From Eulemur rufifrons (Eukaryota > Chordata > Mammalia > Primates > Lemuridae), in assembly GCF_041146395.1 (NCBI RefSeq), contig NC_091010.1:53154001-53218000 (forward strand): a stretch of DNA of 64,000 nt. The letters run 5' to 3'. A model generated the notes under the pieces. The model saw only the letters and a list, made by a program, of their open reading frames with translations, made no database searches and had not been told where the DNA came from. Within the stretch, counting starts at the first letter, position 1. Each line of letters starts with the position of its first letter. Positions 13,071-22,915 of the stretch are shown in pieces. The position numbers and the translations under genes are program-made.

Positions 13071-13644
13071 TGTTTTGGGAAAATCCTGGGACAGTATAGA
13101 ATAACCGCCCTCCAAACTGAGATGGTGCTGAGACCAAAGAAATGGCCCAGACAAATCCATCCTGACGGGTTAGATGAGTTTATTAGAGGTTACTTACACA
13201 GGATTCTCACTCCTTGGCAGCAGCAGGAGTTCTCCGGAGACTAGAATCTGCACTGCCTGCCTGTTTGTGGCGCCTTAAATTTCCTTCTGGCAAGTGATGC
13301 AGAGCGCGCGCGCTCTCTCTCTCTCCCTCTCTCTCCCCCTCTCTCCATCATTGCATATTCACATACAATACAGGTTAAGCCCGCACAGTACTTCCCATTA
13401 GGTGGGATTTCAGTATTACAATTAACTGAAGGGGACTAAGTCAAGTAAGGAAATGTAAAACAGTTCTAACTGGTCTTAAGACTTATGATCATCTACACAA
13501 AAGGAGCTACTTAAGAATATCCTTTGTGTTTTGTATTTCTTTCACCTTTTTTGTTTTGATCTATATCTCTAAATTCAAAGGAAACCTGCGCAAGTTCTGT
13601 TAGACATTAAAAGCCAGTGGTGGGGAACTTGTATTTTTCCCTCA
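13071..13644 (-). mobile_element. Solo LTR of an endogenous retrovirus (inner layer of the nest)
   Basis: A 574-bp unit begins TGTTTTGGGAAAATCC and ends TTTTTCCCTCA on the plus strand, so it has the canonical TG...CA ends, and it has a 5-bp target duplication. A TTTATT at 13179-13184 is an AATAAA poly(A) signal on the minus strand, about 110 bases from the plus-strand start, and a TTTAAG-type element (13273-13280 region) could be its TATA box. Both favour minus orientation. A GC then CT-rich simple tract lies at 13302-13346. No internal retroviral genes are present; recombination between two LTRs is the usual origin. Family not identified. Confidence 0.7.
13179..13184 (-). promoter_or_regulatory. 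Candidate LTR poly(A) signal
   Basis: AATAAA on the minus strand (TTTATT as written), inside the solo LTR and about 110 bases before its 3' end in minus orientation. This is the usual spacing for an R/U5 layout. Activity is not implied. Confidence 0.45.
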
Positions 13645-13931
13645 ATAAGTCAGTCACAAAAGAACAAATACTATATGATTCTACTTAGATGAGGCAATCT
13701 GGAGTAGTCAACATCACAGAGACAGAATGGTGATTGTCAAGAGAGTGGGGAGAGAGGGTAATGGAGAGCTAGTACTTAATAATACAGAGTGTCAGGGAAG
13801 ATGAAAAAGTTCTGAAGACAGATGGCTGGCGATGGTTGTACAACAATATAAATGTACTTAATATCATGGAACTCTATACTTAAAAATTATTAAAATGGTA
13901 AATTTTATGTTATGTCTATTTTACTACAATA

Positions 13932-14011
13932 GCACACACACTCTCTCTCTTTCACACATACAAGGATTCTCTCTCTCTCTCTGTCTCTCTCTTACACACA
14001 CACACACACAT
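13932..14011. repeat. CA/CT microsatellite cluster
   Basis: Alternating CA, CT and CA blocks (13932-13940, 13941-13952, 13967-13991, 13993-14011) follow directly on the end of the L1 3' fragment. This suggests the former A-rich tail seeded microsatellite growth. Confidence 0.7.
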
Positions 14012-14521
14012 CCCTCTATTACTTCACAGTTTCTGTGGGTCAGAAATTTATGCATGACTGCATGACTTAACTGAGTCCTCTGTTTTAGGGTTCCTCACAA
14101 AGGTGCAATTAAGGTGACAGCCAAATTTAGGGTCTCCTCTGAAGGATGACTGGGGAAGGATTCAATTCCAAGTTCATGTGGTTGTTTGCTGAATCAAGGC
14201 CTCAAAGGCTGTTGGACTCAAGGCTTCCACTCCTACCTGGGTGGATGTTGGCTGCAGGGTATTTTCAGTTCTTTGCTATGTGGTCCTATTCAAAATGGCA
14301 GCTGGCTCAAAGCATACCACCCAAGAGGGCAATAATAAAAGTATTGTAGCACATAGGTTTCAGAACGTTTTGGAATCTAATCACAGAAGTGGTGTCCCTG
14401 AAACTTGTTATATTTTGGGGTTTAGCCAAATTACTTAAGGAGAGGAGATTACAAATAGCCATAAATAGCAGGAGGTAGGTAGGACTAACTGGGGGGCCTT
14501 TTTAGAAGTCTGTCTACCACA

Positions 14522-14739
14522 CAGTCCTAGAACTGTAAAGGTAGTTGCCAGGAGCAGGCAAGAACTCCAAAGCGAGTCTGGAACTTGCCAAAGACAGAAG
14601 AGATCAGAGCTGAGCAGCAGGTCAACCCTGATCCCTAAATCCCTAAGCTCTATAGGTTAGAGGACACCTAGAGCCTCAGACCAGTGCCAGGATGCAGCAG
14701 TATTTAAGGCCCAGTCCCACTCAGGAGGAACAGGGAGAC
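14522..14739. other. Unassigned short segment
   Basis: Lies between the LTR-like element and an L1M relic. Nothing recognised. Confidence 0.4.
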
Positions 14740-15180
14740 ACAAGGGAGAATAAAGAATATTTGAAGACCTAATGGCCAAAAACTTCCCAAATTTGATGAA
14801 AAATATTAATATACACAACCAAGAAGTTCAACTCCAAGCAGGATAAAGTCGAATAAATCCACACTTGGATACATCATAAACACAGAGTCATCATCAGAAT
14901 CCATGGAGGGCAGAGGCAATTAGATGACATATTCGAAGTGAGAAAAGAAAAAGGCTCTTCATCAGGAATTCTATTTTCAGTAAAACTCCATCAAACATGA
15001 AAGTGAAATTAAGAGACTCCCAGATAAACAAAAACTGAGACAAACTGAGACAGCGTCCTAGTAGACATTCCCTACAAGACATACTAAAAGGGATCCTTGA
15101 GGCTGAAATTAAAGCAAACTAGAGAATAGCTTGAATGCAAAGAAATATAAGGGCACAAAGATAATTACCTTAGTAGTCTA
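14740..15180 (+). mobile_element. L1M ORF1-region relic
   Basis: Several ORF1 nucleotide motifs occur in order: 'tggccaaaaacttcccaaat', 'caagaagttcaactccaa', 'atccatggagggcagaggca', 'gaattctattttcagtaaaa', 'cccagataaacaaaaactga' and 'ctacaagacatactaaaagg'. A stretch equivalent to part of the middle of ORF1 is missing around 14880-14900. Multiple stops and frame breaks, so it is a dead fragment with no 5' or 3' L1 ends attached. Confidence 0.65.
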
Positions 15181-15597
15181 AATGACTCCATCATAGTAAA
15201 GTCACTCCCTTTTGGAGCCACCCTCCTATATATGATACCTTCATTCTACCCAAACAAGTTGTTTCTTGTATCTTTCACTCAGCAATGTTCTTTTGGGCCA
15301 CAAAGAACAAATTTAACCTTTATTCCTGTTTGATTGCCTTACAGTTATTTGAAAACACATAACACTTCTTGAATCTTCTTTCTCTAGTAGAATTTATCCC
15401 ACATTAATATAAAAACCTCTTGCTTACCTAATGGTTGTCAAAAGTATTTCCACTACTACAATACTAGTTGTTTACACTTCCGTTTCTCTGGTATCTGGCC
15501 CACCTTTTGAACTTTTACACAGCTTTTTTCTAATCACTTCTTCTCTTGAGCACCAAAGACAAAAGATACTATTGTCTATATGCTTCTATCAACTGTT

Positions 15598-15632
<35 letters not shown>

Positions 15633-16334
15633 AATCTATACATTTCCTATCTCGTCAGTTATATGTAAGGTGAGCAGCTTTAAAACTTTGATTTTACTAT
15701 GAAAATTGAAAATTTTAGATTAGGGGACAGGTAAAAACACCTAGAGCAACCTGCTATGAGACCCATTTTGTACATAAGGCAACTAAGATCCTGGTAGCTG
15801 ATGGAATATTTCCCAAGTTTATACAAACAATATCATTTTCCTGCCTCCTAATATAAGGTTTCTTCATGACCATATGACTGCATTTTTGTACTGCAGCCAT
15901 ATTAAGCCAGCAGCTTGCCAACCTTCTAGTGGTCAGCATTTGCTTCCTTTCTTTTTCTGACACGGTATTTTAAAACCAGAAGGCCTCACATAAAACTATG
16001 TAGAAACAATTGAGAGATCCTGCAAATCTTAGTCCTGTGTTCCATGTACTACAAAAGGCCTTCGCTTTGAGTTACTGTCAATAGCTCAGTGGTACCTGCC
16101 ACTTTTATGTCAGATAACTCTCTCCATACATTCTATCTGACTCCTGTAGGCATTTATGTTTGCAAGCCAACCTTGGCATAGTATCATACACTTTTAAAAA
16201 CAACTTAGCATCTATTATAAGACAACTAAGGCAATGCAGAACTGGAATAAGACATATGCAAAAATACATACATATGCATGATGTACATATGCAGATTCAA
16301 TATCTCAGGTAATCACATGGTTCAAGTGCTAGCA
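15181..16334. other. Unassigned DNA with an AT microsatellite
   Basis: No family or gene recognised apart from the AT repeat listed separately. Confidence 0.45.
15602..15629. repeat. (AT)14 microsatellite
   Basis: Pure alternating AT, 28 bases, likely polymorphic. Confidence 0.95.
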
Positions 16335-16545
16335 GAGAAGCATAATGGTTTAAAGAGGCCCCTGGAGTTAAACAGCCTGTTTCAAATTCTAGTTTTACCG
16401 CTTAGTAGCTATGTAGCATTGGGAAAGTCTCTTGAACTTTTCTGAAACATGGTTTATTCATTTGTAAAATGAGTATGAAAGTATTTTGGGAAAATTTTTT
16501 TTAAAATAGGATTACAAGTGGCTAATAAATGTTCATTACTGAGAT
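16335..16545 (+). repeat. MIR SINE
   Basis: 'aagcataatggtttaaagag', 'acagcctgtttcaaattcta', 'gcttagtagctatgtagcat', then 'tttgtaaaatgagtatga' and 'ggctaataaatgttcatta' follow MIR from end to end. Confidence 0.7.
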
Positions 16546-16552
16546 TTCTTGC

Positions 16553-16607
16553 AGGCTGAGAACCGGCACCCAGATTGCCTGACTTCTAGTGCAGAGATTT
16601 TTCCATT
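16553..16607 (-). repeat. MIR fragment, antisense
   Basis: 'cacccagattgcctgacttc' and 'tttttccattatgcca' match the reverse complement of the MIR 5' half. It abuts a sense MIR, so two independent insertions or an inversion are possible. Confidence 0.45.
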
Positions 16608-17287
16608 ATGCCACTTTTTCACACCCGATCTCTTCTATGTTACCCCAGTCCCTAGTCTCTGCTGCTGTGTAATGTAAAAGTTCATGGGGTGAGGAGATTC
16701 TGAAAGGTCTCATATCCATCCACATAATGAGTACCTGAACATTTTTAACATTCTGTGCTAACCAAATCCATCCCTAAAAATTTTTATATGGGGTATCTGA
16801 AGATTGCCCTGTGTAAGCAGTGACCCACTGGGGCATATATTTAGTTTGATCATGACTAGGACTACTGTAGACAGTTTTATGTCCAATTAGCCATGACTGT
16901 TAAAGAATTAAAAAAAGAGAATAATCAAATTTTATGCTCCACTAGGTAAATCAATGGCTGTAGAAGTGCAGCTGGTCTCCTTTACAAATGCTGCTCAGAG
17001 ACTTGTACAATTCACTGGCCTTTTAAGTGGGTGGTTTTACCTCTGTTAAAGCAACGATGTACAAAATTTACCTGAACCCCAAATCCAGATTACTCAATTC
17101 AATGTCTAGGGGCAGCCAGATTTCATATTCTCAATGTTTTCTTCTTTCTCCATTTTCAGGCACCTGCCCTGAATCTTACAATATACTTATGTCTGTTGTA
17201 TGACCAAAAATTGCATAAGAAAAATCAGACTGAGAGAGTAGAGATTTTTGTTTTTTTGTACAGTATTTCCTAAAGTGTCTGAAACAC
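16608..17287. other. Unassigned DNA
   Basis: Nothing recognised. Confidence 0.45.
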
Positions 17288-17545
17288 GCATAACAGTATT
17301 TCTCACAGTTTGGTCCTTGGTTCACCTGTCTCAGAATTACCTGATTTTATTCTAAAAACAACAAAATGCAATAACATGCAAAAACCAAAAGTAAAATAGA
17401 AAGAGAAAATAGAGAGAGAGAAAATAAAAGGAATATTTCAAGTTCATACTGAAACAAACTTCCCAGTCTCTGGAGGGAAAAGCCCAGGAATGAGCCTTTT
17501 TAACATGCATCCCCAATGACACTGATGCACACAGAACTAGGAGAA
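17288..17545 (+). mobile_element. MER5-like hAT-type DNA transposon relic
   Basis: The left end 'agtatttctcacagtttggt' then 'ctcagaattacctga', and the right half 'agcctttttaacatgcat' with 'actgatgcacaca', follow MER5A order. In between is an extra A/GA-rich stretch (about 17355-17450). No transposase. Confidence 0.5.
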
Positions 17546-18131
17546 GTCCTGAGGAATTTGATCAATAAATGAAAGCAGAGATTCAATACCTCTGCTTGTC
17601 TCTCTAGCTGGATCCCAAGGGACTACCTCCCTGCACTGGAAACCGAAGCATCACCTCTGCAGAAATCTGTATGTGCAAAAGGATCAACCTGCAAAACTTA
17701 GCATTGTAAAATATTATGGAGATGGGAACTAGAAACCCCGTTCATTTTAACTGTCGAAAATACAGAATGATATTATTGTTCATGATTGTGGATTATCATT
17801 AATAGTTCTTTTGCTAAATTCTAGGTAGTTTGGAATATCCAAAAAAGGTGAAAATGTGCTTTTTTCTGTTTTGTAAAATCAAAGAAATAATGTTTTTACT
17901 CTTTCTCTTTCCATCACCTGATTAAGTCACTATTGCTCATTCATAGTATTCCAGACCTGTAGTCAGTGGTGAGACTCTGTCCTATCCTCAAGAAACACAT
18001 GTTCTTAGAAAAGAAGAAAAAATAATAGACTGTGTTTGTGGCAAAAAACAGAAATAAAAATATAATTTTTATAAGTTCAGAACAAAGAGAAATCATCTCA
18101 TCATTTCATAAAATCCTTATAGTGCCTAATT

Positions 18132-18168
<37 letters not shown>

Positions 18169-19334
18169 CCCTTTCATTGACAAGGGCAGTTTATCCTCAC
18201 TCTTTTTTGTTGGTATTGGGGCAGAGAAACTATGTAAACTGCCTCAGATCATAAAACTAAAAGATGAGAAAGCTGGACTAAAAACCCATCACTTGGATTT
18301 TAATTTATTATTCTACCTTCTCTCTCAAAAAAAGAGAAAATGCAAAAATAAGAAAAAAAACTCCATAAACAAATTCTAATGTTTAAATCTCTCATAATAC
18401 AGCAATAAAGAAATTACACTGGCTTGCATCCAATTACAAATTCAAAGCTGACTGAGTTCAATATTTGAATTATGAATCAAACAACTCTATTAATGCAGAG
18501 ATAATTTAAACTTTAAAATTAAATATTAATTTCCCTGAAGCAATCCACTCCCCTTCTTTTCTAGGTTCTGCATCATCCCACGTTTCAGCCAGAAGGAGCA
18601 ATTAGATATTTCACAAATACTTCAGTATTTTTCTACATTGAGAATGACATACCCAGCCTATGGTGCAGACTCATGAGTCCAGCTCTGGGAATTTTCCTAG
18701 CTCTGGAGAGAAGAAAGACCCCTTGCTTAGCTTTTTGAATTTCCATGGCTTTTTCTTTGTTTGATAATATAACCCTTTAAAATAAACAGCAAATAACTTA
18801 CAAAAGATAAATTAAATACATAATATATTATAAACAAAAATGAATTATGTACAATGAAATTAAACATGCTCTCTGAGCATAAGGGAAGATAAATGTGGCT
18901 CTGCTACTTACATTCACATTCTCTGAGCCTTGACTTCACTTTATAAAAAACTTTTACTAAAATTTTCTATCACTGGAAATGATAATGTCCTTGACTACAG
19001 GTCTCTACTGTTGTGTTGTTAAGAGCTAATTTTATTTGTAAATGTCCTGGTAAAAGATACTTTGTCCTACAATAATCCATTGGTGTTTATGATTTTAGAA
19101 TTTTCAATATTTCCTAAGTACCCTAAAAGGAATGTTTAGGAAAATCACAACCATGCTATAAGATGGTTGTGAAGATTACATAAGACAGTATATGCAGAGT
19201 TGCTCAGCCAAAGTTGAATAAGGGTGACTGTGAGGCTGGTATAATGGAGCACATTAACCAGCTAATGCATGTGCCTACCCAATGGCCCTGCCTTCCCATC
19301 TCTATTACTTTTTAGGCCCCTTACACACAGGAGA
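17546..19334. other. Unassigned DNA with a CA microsatellite
   Basis: Apart from the CA repeat nothing is recognised. A 115-codon open frame (18032-18379) runs through the CA repeat (its run of Thr-His) and is regarded as spurious. Confidence 0.45.
18135..18166. repeat. (AC)16 microsatellite
   Basis: Pure AC repeat of 32 bases. Confidence 0.95.
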
Positions 19335-19590
19335 TTCTATAGCACGGGGTTTAAGACTTATGAAGAAAGACTCTCTGGCCTTGATTCCCAGATTCACCAT
19401 TTGCTAGCTACGTGATCCTTAGCACATTACTTAACTCTTTTAAGTCTCAGTTTTCTCATAGGCTCACAGAGTTATAATTATTGCACTTAGTTCATGGGAC
19501 TGCTGTGAAGATGAAAAACAGAGAGAATAAGAATAGTGGATGATACATAAACAGTGCTTAGTAAATCTTCAGTAATATTACTAAGACTAG
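19335..19590 (+). repeat. MIR SINE
   Basis: 'attcaccatttgctagctac', then 'gtgatccttagcacattact', 'taagtctcagttttctcata' and 'cagtgcttagtaaatcttca' are MIR motifs in order. Confidence 0.65.
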
Positions 19591-19890
19591 TGATTTGCAA
19601 AAGCATCTGAATATAGCTCTCTAGAATGCAAAGGGTCAAATTCATGTGGTAAATGCCAGCATGATGACTATAGTTTCCAGATTGCGTGACATCAAATCTC
19701 TATAGCTGCTCTTAAATGTTTGTCCATCCAGTAATGTCTTTTGAAATACGCAGAAATTGAACATATATGGCATATATACTGTTATGTTTCTTCCTAACCC
19801 ATGACAATCGAGAACAATTAAATCACAAAACTATTTCTGAATTCTGGAAAGCCCTTGGAATCCTTCCCAACACAAACCTGAACTGCCACT
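19591..19890. other. Unassigned DNA
   Basis: Nothing recognised. Confidence 0.4.
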
Positions 19891-20455
19891 GTATTAGTTT
19901 ACTAACATTGTTACCAATTAGTAATACTGTTACTAACACCGTTTACTAACACTGTTGTAACAAATTCCCACAAATTTTTGTGGCTTACAGTAACAGATAT
20001 TTGTTTGCTAACATTTCTAGAGGTAAGAAGTTCAAAATTAATCTTATGAAGCTAAAATACAGGATGTCAGGAGAGTTGATACCTCTGAAGGCTCCAAGGA
20101 AGAATTAATTCCTTGTCTTTTTTTAGAGCTTCCAGTGTCTGCAGGCATCCTTTGGCTTGTGGTCAAATCATTCCAACTTCTTGCCCCCATTGTCTTATCT
20201 CTAACTCCCTTTTATTTAATCAAATATCCCCTTAACTCTCGTATAAGGACACTTGTGATTATATTTAGGACCCACAAGATATAATCCAGGATAATATCTT
20301 TGACTCAGAATAAGGGAAAAGTCTGTATTACTATGTCTATAGATTAATTACATCTGCAAAATCATTTTTGCCATGTAAGGAAAACATTCACAGGTTCCAG
20401 AAAATAGAACTTGGATATCATCAGGGGCTATTATTCAGCCTACTGCAACCATGAT
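19891..20455 (-). mobile_element. MLT1-like (ERVL-MaLR) LTR
   Basis: The plus-strand start 'gtattagttt' and the later 'ctgttgtaacaaattcccac' correspond to the reversed LTR end. The middle has 'cgtataaggacacttgtgat' and 'gatataatccaggataatat', and the other end reads 'gggctattattcagcctact'. These motifs are in the order expected of an MLT1-type LTR in minus orientation. The 19900-19955 part is expanded by imperfect copies of 'tactaacactgtt'. No internal MaLR sequence adjoins it. Confidence 0.6.
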
Positions 20456-21954
20456 TAATAGATAAGAGCCTGTGCATGTAAGTCAGAAGGAACTGACTTA
20501 ATGGAGTCAAGATGACAAATTTGGGTTGGAGGAGAACAAAGAATGACTGATGTTTCCAGTGGCAGCTGCTAAGGCTATTTTCTGTTGTGAACACTCATCT
20601 GTATTATTCCAGAAAAATGATTTGTAAGAACATAAAGTTAGCTCATTTTCAAAATTTGTCAATGTAAAAGCTCAAATAATAAAATATTTAGATACATACA
20701 GGTACTGAAATAAAACTGACAGAAGAATTTATATTTGCAGTTGGGTGGTAGAGGGAAGAATGAAGAAAATGAGAGTTGGCAGTTTCCTTTAACATGTGGA
20801 TAAATACTATCCCATTTCTTCAATCACATATGGTGAGATCACTAACGTCTTAATGAAAAAATTACAGAACAAAAGAGAAATAACAGATTTTTAGGCAACT
20901 TAATTTTAGGGCATAACCTTTGGGTAAGACCCTTGATTTGAACACAATAAAAAGAAAAATATTCTCTTATTATAATCTTATAAAGAAAGTATTACTACAA
21001 AGGAAAAATTGAGTATTTTTATGTGTGCAATGAAAATATGGGATACTAATGGAAAGACCTGTGTTACTATGCCCTAATTAAATGTGGATGAAATGAAGAC
21101 CTGGTGACTTCTTGGTGATGACTGTCTCCAGCTATATCCCTATAGTCAATTCTTCTTCATTAATATTTTATAATGTTTGCCTATCTCAGAATGGCCCCTG
21201 ATACACAGGATTGTAGACCTAGAAGTCAGTGTTTTGACGTTGAACCTATTATAGTTAACTGGACCACAAGTAGGCACTAAACTAAAGTTAAGATAATCAA
21301 TTTTTCTCACATAGATTTTGGAAGTCCCTGTGGTATTTTGATAGAGCAAGTCTTTGTACATTTCTGTACATGTCAAGACTGGCAATACATACATTTCAGA
21401 GGTCAGAGGCAGCAATGAGAGTTATTCTGGAAACAGAGAAAGTAGGGGAGTGGGGAAGTATATGGATGAAGACAAAGAGAGGCTGCGTCCAAACACGTTG
21501 AAAAGAACAAGTTTTTCCCTAGGATCTAGTCCTTTTTTTTATGTTTGACTGTATCCTTGTTCAGTAATACTAGTTATACAATTGCTGGTCAGAAGGAACC
21601 ACAGTCTGTTAAGGTCATTATTTGACAGGTTCTTTTGAAGGTTGTTCTGCCTTTTTTCAAGACTATTGTGTTGGTGAGTCTTCAGATGGCTTCTAAAAGT
21701 TGTCAAGATACTCTGTTCTTTGCTAGCTCTATTTTTTGAATATGAGTTCAATTTCCTAATAAGAGGTGTTTCTTAGAACTATAAAGCCCCTTTACACAGC
21801 TTCTGTGTATAGGTTAGCGTATGAGACTAACTTTTTGCCATGACTAATATGCTATTGGCTTTATAATCAAAGCCAATGGCAGGTAAACAATTGTCACATT
21901 CTCTCACCATGGGCATCTGTCTTAAACTTTCCCACCTCTTCACTATGCCTATCA
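20456..21954. other. Unassigned DNA
   Basis: Nothing recognised; short overlapping open frames only. Confidence 0.45.
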
Positions 21955-22100
21955 TTTAAATAGCATTTTGACTAATCTTTACAACAACCACTAAACAGAT
22001 ATAGATGTTTATATTTTACAGATGGATGAATGGATACTCAGAGAAATTATGGAATGAGCTCAATGCTAAATAGCTATTAAATGATATGTTTGGAATATTA
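21955..22100 (-). repeat. MIR fragment, antisense
   Basis: 'ctttacaacaaccactaaac', then 'attttacagatggatgaatg', 'ctcagagaaattatggaatg' and 'ctaaatagctattaaatg' follow the reversed MIR core. Confidence 0.5.
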
Positions 22101-22689
22101 ACATAGGATTATTGGAAATTACAAAGTTATTGCCAATGTACCCATCTTTTTCCTCCCTTTACTTTATAGATAGGTGATCATCCTCAGATCCTTTGTTTAT
22201 CCGTGACTTTGGCCATTGAATGTGGATTTAGCTTCTTCTGTGGCAAGGCTGTTTATTTGTGCAATCTCCTCAAGCCACTGTGAAATGCTCCCAGCCACAC
22301 TCCAGAAATAGGTAAGCATTTTAATTCCTCTATTGTGAAAAAAAAAAACCACAAACTTAAAGATAAAGGGCTGTTATGGCTGTCAAATGTAAGTTTTGTG
22401 GTTGACATAGGAAATAGCTCTCTTTTTAGTTTTCCAAAGTTGTTTACTAATGATTTAATCTTCTAAAGTTGCTGAAATTAATTTTCTCTAGCTTTACTAG
22501 TCCAAAAAAAGCTTTCAGAGAACAGACAGCACTGTTTACACAAATCTGGACACCGAAAATGAAAAATGAATGGCCCATAATACCTAAATATACAATCTCA
22601 AAAAGGGTCCATGAAAGGAGCTATTGATAGGTGGGAGATTACTCATATTTTTTCCTAAAGGCCTTGCTGTCATTTCTCCTTCAATTAAT
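22101..22689. other. Unassigned DNA
   Basis: Nothing recognised; an A-rich run of about 10 A lies at 22338-22347. Confidence 0.4.
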
Positions 22690-22915
22690 AATAACAACTA
22701 GCAATTCTTGAGAAATTCTCAAGAACCATCCTGAGAAATTCTCAAGAACCATCCTAAATAATTTACATGTATTATTTAACTTAATCCTCATTATCATTTT
22801 AAATACTGTCATTTTTCCCACTTGCAAGATTTTAAAGGCTAAATTTCAGAGAAAGATTAACAAACTACTGAAAGTCACTGACTTTATAAGCGGTTGAACA
22901 TCACACCCAACTACA
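22690..22915 (-). repeat. MIR SINE, antisense, with an internal duplication
   Basis: 'catgtattatttaacttaat' then 'cctcattatcattttaaata', 'cccacttgcaagatttt' and 'tgactttataagcggttgaa' fit the reversed MIR. The 5' portion holds a perfect 23-bp tandem duplication (see separate entry). Confidence 0.55.
22709..22754. repeat. Perfect 23-bp tandem duplication
   Basis: Bases 22709-22731 are repeated exactly at 22732-22754 (unit starts TGAGAAATTCTCAAG). The exact identity within an otherwise decayed MIR points to a recent event. Confidence 0.95.

Larger units (their letters stand above)
13066..13649. repeat. 5-bp target-site duplication of the inner solo LTR
   Basis: ATAAG occurs at 13066-13070 directly before the LTR's TG and again at 13645-13649 directly after its CA. 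The L1 text reads through this site ('aacaaaataagt' then 'cagtcacaaaag'), so the empty site can be reconstructed. Confidence 0.75.
12784..13930 (+). mobile_element. L1 3'-end fragment (L1M type), interrupted by a solo LTR
   Basis: The left part (12784-13070) carries ORF2-end and 3' UTR motifs such as 'cattattcacagtagtc' and 'gaaatattattcagccttaa', then 'gatggatgaaccttgaagac'. The right part (13645-13930) carries 'actatatgattctacttaga', 'gatggctggcgatggttgta' and the terminal 'aatggtaaattttatgttat'. The two halves abut cleanly when the LTR at 13071-13644 is removed. Degenerate, with no open frame. The tail has turned into CA/CT simple repeats. Confidence 0.75.
12727..14521 (-). mobile_element. 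Old LTR-like element split by later insertions (outer layer of a nest)
   Basis: Two separated pieces appear to belong together. The left piece, 12727-12783, reads 'ttagttatgtattgccatgc', then 'aaattgtcataaactcta', 'atgacttaaaacaa'. The right piece, 14016-14521, continues with 'cacagtttctgtgggtcag' and ends with 'agaagtctgtctaccacaca'. This is the reverse orientation of an MLT/MaLR-like LTR. The 1.2 kb between them is an L1 3' end plus low-complexity sequence. The family name is uncertain; that the two halves belong to one element is inference from the order of their motifs. Confidence 0.5.

Noticed and set aside
18032..18379. 115-codon open frame
   Set aside because: It reads through a pure CA microsatellite and is otherwise lysine- and asparagine-rich AT sequence; chance.
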